A program made the translations under genes and the position numbers. This document shows, in pieces, positions 61,158-64,000 of a DNA stretch of 64,000 nucleotides. Every line of letters begins with the position of its first letter. Positions within the stretch are counted from its first letter, which is position 1. The notes under the pieces were generated by a model, which was not told where the DNA came from, made no database searches, and was given only the letters and a program-made list of their open reading frames with translations. Origin of the DNA: a virus; the IMG/VR virus record IMGVR_UViG_3300043788_000101, positions 26,917 through 90,916 of that record, one strand, 5' to 3'.

Positions 61158-62176
61158 CGCATTGGCTCCTGGGTCATCTCGCCGTAGACGTTCGGGAAGT
61201 CGCGGACGCGCAGGTCGTCCGGCCACTCGCTCGGCTCGCCTCCGTGGCCATCACGTATAGACGCCATTGGCGAACCGTCAAAGTAGATTGGCCGAGCGCC
61301 GAGTTGCTTCACGAACACGCGAGAGGTCGCCGCCGCGGGCTCGCGTGAAGCGGCCAGGAGGTCGCGCGCCCAGTCGATGCGGAACGGCCGAGCCTTGTGC
61401 CCACTCTCTCCGCCCACGATGACCCAGTCGAGCCCGCGCTCCCATGTGCCGCCAGCGCCGGCGATCTCAGGGTGCGGGTGCTGCAAGCGGCGATCGTCCG
61501 TCGTGCGCAGTGTCCACTTGAGATACGGCAAAAAGTCGACGGGGCCGAGCGCGGGCTCGTAGCTCACGAACCGGACCGCGGCGGGCGACGCAAGGAGCGG
61601 CGGGATTCGCTCGTCGGCGTACTGCTGACTCTCGACGCTCACGCCGAGCCAAACGTTCGGGAGTGGCCAAGGCATCTCAAAGCGCACCTTGTCGTGCCAG
61701 GCATCGCCGTCTTGCATCATCTGTCCGGCGAGCACACCTAGCCGCTCGCGCATCTCCGTGCGGCCAGCCGCCATGTAGCGAGCGAGCCTAGCGGCGCGTT
61801 TGGTGAGAATTTGGAAGGTGTGACCGTAGTTGCGGTCGTGCATCGCGCACACGGCCATGACGGCGAACACGCGATCGATATCGTGGTCCGCGAGACCTTC
61901 GTGGAATAGATCGCTCATACTATTGACGAAGATGCGGCGACCGCGACGCCAGCGGATAGGATCTAGCAGATGCGACGGCACGAGTGCGACCTTACGCGTC
62001 CAGCGCGGACCGTGCGCCGTGTGCTCCGCGAAACCGTAGTACGGGAGCCCCGGCCTCGAGAACCTAGCGGCCTGCGACTCGGCGTAGCACGACTCGCAGC
62101 CAGGCGAGACACGTGAGCACCCGCGGATGGGATTCCAGCTCGCCTCGGTCCACTGGATGTCGGACTTGGCGCCCAT
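61154..62176 (-). CDS. DUF5131 (phage gp37/gp68 family) protein
   Basis: 340 aa, ATG start. 'IQWTEASWNPIRGCSRVSPG', CESCYAE, 'RIFVNSMSDLFHEG', FQILTKRA, 'NVWLGVSVES' and 'DWVIVGGESGHKARPF' are the DUF5131 signature, a radical-SAM-like fold with CxxxxxxCxxC. Common in phages; reaction unknown. ATGA overlap with the upstream gene. Confidence 0.85.
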   Translation of the reverse strand: MGAKSDIQWTEASWNPIRGCSRVSPGCESCYAESQAARFSRPGLPYYGFAEHTAHGPRWTRKVALVPSHLLDPIRWRRGRRIFVNSMSDLFHEGLADHDIDRVFAVMAVCAMHDRNYGHTFQILTKRAARLARYMAAGRTEMRERLGVLAGQMMQDGDAWHDKVRFEMPWPLPNVWLGVSVESQQYADERIPPLLASPAAVRFVSYEPALGPVDFLPYLKWTLRTTDDRRLQHPHPEIAGAGGTWERGLDWVIVGGESGHKARPFRIDWARDLLAASREPAAATSRVFVKQLGARPIYFDGSPMASIRDGHGGEPSEWPDDLRVRDFPNVYGEMTQEPMR

Positions 62177-62557
62177 CTAGGACACCGCTTCCCAGCGAAC
62201 ATCCGCCAGCCTGACCACGTACGGCGCACCGTTGCCAGCGGGCGAGTAGTCGGGAAAGCACGCGACGCAACCAGGCTCGGGCGCGTAGAGCCCATGCGTG
62301 CGACCGTTCGCGAGAAGCCGCGCGGCGACATCCAGCTGCGCGATGGTCGAAAGAAAGCCGCCAGCGCCGCTCACGGGGCCGGTCACGCTGCCGGAGCCGT
62401 CGAGGAATGTGAAGCGAACGCGTAGCGCGCCCTCACGATGACGCGGGCAGGCGCCTCCGCCCGTGCGCCAGAGGCACCGCCCATGCGGGCAGAAGTCCTC
62501 CGGGTGCGCTTCCTTCGAGCGAGCCACAGAAGCGGCGACCGATGATCGGGAAGTCAT
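62177..62557 (-). CDS. hypothetical zinc-binding protein
   Basis: 126 aa from ATG 62557. CPHGRCLWRTGGGAC and a later CVACFPDY. Beta-rich end. Unknown. Confidence 0.5.
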   Translation of the reverse strand: MTSRSSVAASVARSKEAHPEDFCPHGRCLWRTGGGACPRHREGALRVRFTFLDGSGSVTGPVSGAGGFLSTIAQLDVAARLLANGRTHGLYAPEPGCVACFPDYSPAGNGAPYVVRLADVRWEAVS

Positions 62558-62811
62558 CGCGGCCGCTCGTCGGCAATCTCGGCCGCTACGCCGCGGTCGT
62601 ACTCTTCGAGACCGGCTTCCGCGTCCGAGAGTGGTGGCCCACCCGCGAGCATCCACCCGCGCTCGGGCGTCCAATCCCACGGGCTGTCGAGAAACGAGCG
62701 AATGCTGTCCGCATCGAGGTCGAGCAAGTCGTGATCGACGAGGTAGCTGAAAAGCTTTGCTAGTTCCGTGTGGTCGGTCCACCACTGGGATAGCTGGTCT
62801 GTCGTGCTCAT
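62554..62811 (-). CDS. small hypothetical protein
   Basis: 85 aa, ATG start. Helical; 'LAKLFSYLVDHDLLDLDADS'. Unknown. Confidence 0.5.
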   Translation of the reverse strand: MSTTDQLSQWWTDHTELAKLFSYLVDHDLLDLDADSIRSFLDSPWDWTPERGWMLAGGPPLSDAEAGLEEYDRGVAAEIADERPR

Positions 62812-63104
62812 GGTCGCACCTCTCCGTAGTAGATGAACTCGCCGTCCGACTTGTACTCTTTGACGCTGCCAGAAACCGTGTCACGGACGCGGTAACGGCC
62901 GGGCGCGTCCGATATGGCAAGACCGCGAGCACACGCGGAGGCGTCGCCAGCCGCGTCGTAGCCGCCGACGTACGCCCACGTGGCGACCGCGGGCGGAGAC
63001 TTGGTAGCTGAGCCGACGAGGGCCTCGATGTGGAAGCGGACGGCCTTCGCGGGGCGAAGCGTCCAGGCGGCCGAGTCCACGTCGATGGGAATAGTATCGC
63101 TCAT
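62808..63104 (-). CDS. small hypothetical protein
   Basis: 98 aa from ATG 63104, overlapping the upstream stop. Beta-rich (AVRFHIEALVGSATKSPP). Unknown. Confidence 0.5.
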   Translation of the reverse strand: MSDTIPIDVDSAAWTLRPAKAVRFHIEALVGSATKSPPAVATWAYVGGYDAAGDASACARGLAISDAPGRYRVRDTVSGSVKEYKSDGEFIYYGEVRP

Positions 63105-63589
63105 CAGTCCCTCCACTCCGTATTGTTCTTGAAGATGTACTCCGGGTCGTAGTCGTGATTGAGGCGATCGAAGTCGTAGAGCGACAGGCGGTGATTGCGG
63201 CCCTCGTGGTCGTCTTCGGCAATCGTGACCGTCTCCGCGCCGATGGCCACGATAGGGCCGGTGAAGATGAGATTGTAGGTATGGTAGACGGCGCGGTCGC
63301 CGAGCTTGAACGACTGCGCGAAGAGGCGCGAGCGCTTCGTAACCTTGCCGTCGACGTAATCGTGGCTCGTCTCGATGCCGTGGAGCAGGATGCTCTCGCC
63401 GGGAACGATGACGGCGTGGTGGCCTTCCGAGACGCGGCCCTCGTGCTTGTGGCCGAAGCGCGTCCAGTCGCGGGACTTGATGACGTCGACCGCGATGGGA
63501 GCAGAAGCCTTACGAGCGCGCTTGGCGCGGGCCGGCTGGGCGGTATCGTTCGCGGGCATCGTCTCGGCGGTGTTGGCTGCGCTGTTCAT
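63104..63589 (-). CDS. hypothetical protein, first gene of minus-strand operon
   Basis: 161 aa, ATG start. Basic disordered N-terminus (QPARAKRARKASAP), then a beta-rich domain ('HHAVIVPGESILLHGIETSH', 'LGDRAVYHTYNLIFTGPIVA'). Behind operator-promoter copy 2. Unknown. Confidence 0.55.
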   Translation of the reverse strand: MNSAANTAETMPANDTAQPARAKRARKASAPIAVDVIKSRDWTRFGHKHEGRVSEGHHAVIVPGESILLHGIETSHDYVDGKVTKRSRLFAQSFKLGDRAVYHTYNLIFTGPIVAIGAETVTIAEDDHEGRNHRLSLYDFDRLNHDYDPEYIFKNNTEWRD

Positions 63590-63593
63590 GAAG

Positions 63594-63638
63594 ATACTAT
63601 GCGCCCAGGCTTGCTCGTGTGCAATCGAAAAAGCACAC
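63594..63638 (-). promoter_or_regulatory. operator-promoter copy 2
   Basis: Perfect inverted repeat GTGTGC-N10-GCACAC (63617-63638), TTGCAC, 19 bases, TAGTAT (63599-63594), ATG 63589. Matches copy 1 at 60845-60887 in sequence and spacing, so both operons probably answer to one repressor. Confidence 0.65.
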
Positions 63639-63726
63639 CGCTCGGTCGATTTCTTCCCGGCCCTTTCGCCCTTGACAATCCGCCCAAACTAGGGCCAAGT
63701 TTGCGGGCTACGCTGGAGGGCGTCCG

Positions 63727-64000
63727 ATGGCATACACCAAAGAGCAGCTTGCGGAGATACTAGTCAAGCACGCCGCATGGCGCCGAGGCGAACACGATGG
63801 CGCCCGCGCGAACTTGGCCGACGCGAACTTGGCCGGCGCGTACTTGGCCGACGCGGACTTGGCCGGCGCGTACTTGGCCGACGCGAACTTGGCCCGCGCG
63901 GACTTGGCCGGCGCTCGGAACGTCCCAGCTTCACTGAAAGACCACGTCGATCCGACCACGCCATACGTGCGCAAGTCGACGCCGGACACGCGGCAGGCGC
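63727..64000 (+). CDS. pentapeptide-repeat protein (cut by window end)
   Basis: ATG 63727 with GGAGGG upstream; 91 codons visible, no stop. After a helical start, the motif A(N/D)LA(D/G/R) repeats about seven times (ANLADANLAGAYLADADLAG), a right-handed beta helix. DNA shows a 15-bp tandem repeat (GCGNACTTGGCCGRC). Such proteins can mimic DNA and bind gyrase; not shown here. Confidence 0.8.
   Translation, partial: MAYTKEQLAEILVKHAAWRRGEHDGARANLADANLAGAYLADADLAGAYLADANLARADLAGARNVPASLKDHVDPTTPYVRKSTPDTRQA

Noticed and set aside
63790-63910. Possible CRISPR-like array of short repeats
   Set aside because: 15-bp units are adjacent, in frame and encode pentapeptide repeats; no spacers.

Overview
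The window is about 64 kb of a large, GC-rich, contractile-tailed (myovirus-type) phage or prophage. It runs from the end of the head-tail connector genes into the early and accessory genome. No integrase, terminase, capsid or DNA polymerase gene is visible, so the genome continues on both sides. The host is not named by any gene. Two secreted lipoproteins with Asp/Ala/Ser-rich linkers and repeated CG-x-PDGCGG cysteine modules look like Myxococcota (Polyangia) surface lipoproteins, so a myxobacterial host is my inference.

Layout. 0-24.1 kb, plus strand: tail morphogenesis (tail completion, tail terminator candidate, sheath, tube, tail-assembly chaperone with a -1 frameshift site, tape measure, hub and spike, gp25-like wedge, baseplate J), then fibre-like proteins and a lysis/penetration block (membrane proteins, papain-like protease, lysozyme-like protein, GH25/DUF1906-like hydrolase) closed by a strong terminator. 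24.2-36.5 kb, minus strand: many tiny zinc-ribbon or unknown genes separated by a repeated intergenic element, a host-like lipoprotein, and a recombination module (RecT-like annealing protein, PD-(D/E)XK nuclease, HTH protein) interleaved with HNH genes. 36.5-42.3 kb, plus strand: DUF2303-type and small zinc-binding proteins. 42.3-49.5 kb: RNA region with two candidate circularly permuted tRNA genes directly upstream of an RtcB RNA ligase gene, then 36 conventional-order tRNA genes covering all 20 amino acids, broken up by HNH genes. 49.9-54.9 kb, plus strand: replication-initiation-like protein, DnaA-domain-IV-like protein and many overlapping small genes. 55.0-63.6 kb, minus strand: ASCH protein, DNA methyltransferase, DUF5131 (gp37/gp68) protein and small genes in tight ATGA/GTGA overlaps. 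The window ends in a pentapeptide-repeat gene.

The most unusual feature is the RNA region. In the two permuted candidates the T-arm/3' acceptor half precedes the 5' acceptor/D-arm half; each has a perfect 7-bp acceptor match, a spacer of about 30 nt and complementary outer flanks. RtcB next door is a plausible ligase for circularising or repairing them. About 14 of the 36 conventional tRNAs have D-loops of only 3-5 nt on rigid stems, and several lack the usual T-loop. A second unusual theme is a conserved intergenic element repeated 13 times among small early genes, reminiscent of modular gene-exchange sites. Ten HNH/endonuclease VII genes litter the window, and one appears to have duplicated the start of its target gene.

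Functions are assigned from motifs and gene order read by eye; no database search or folding program was run.
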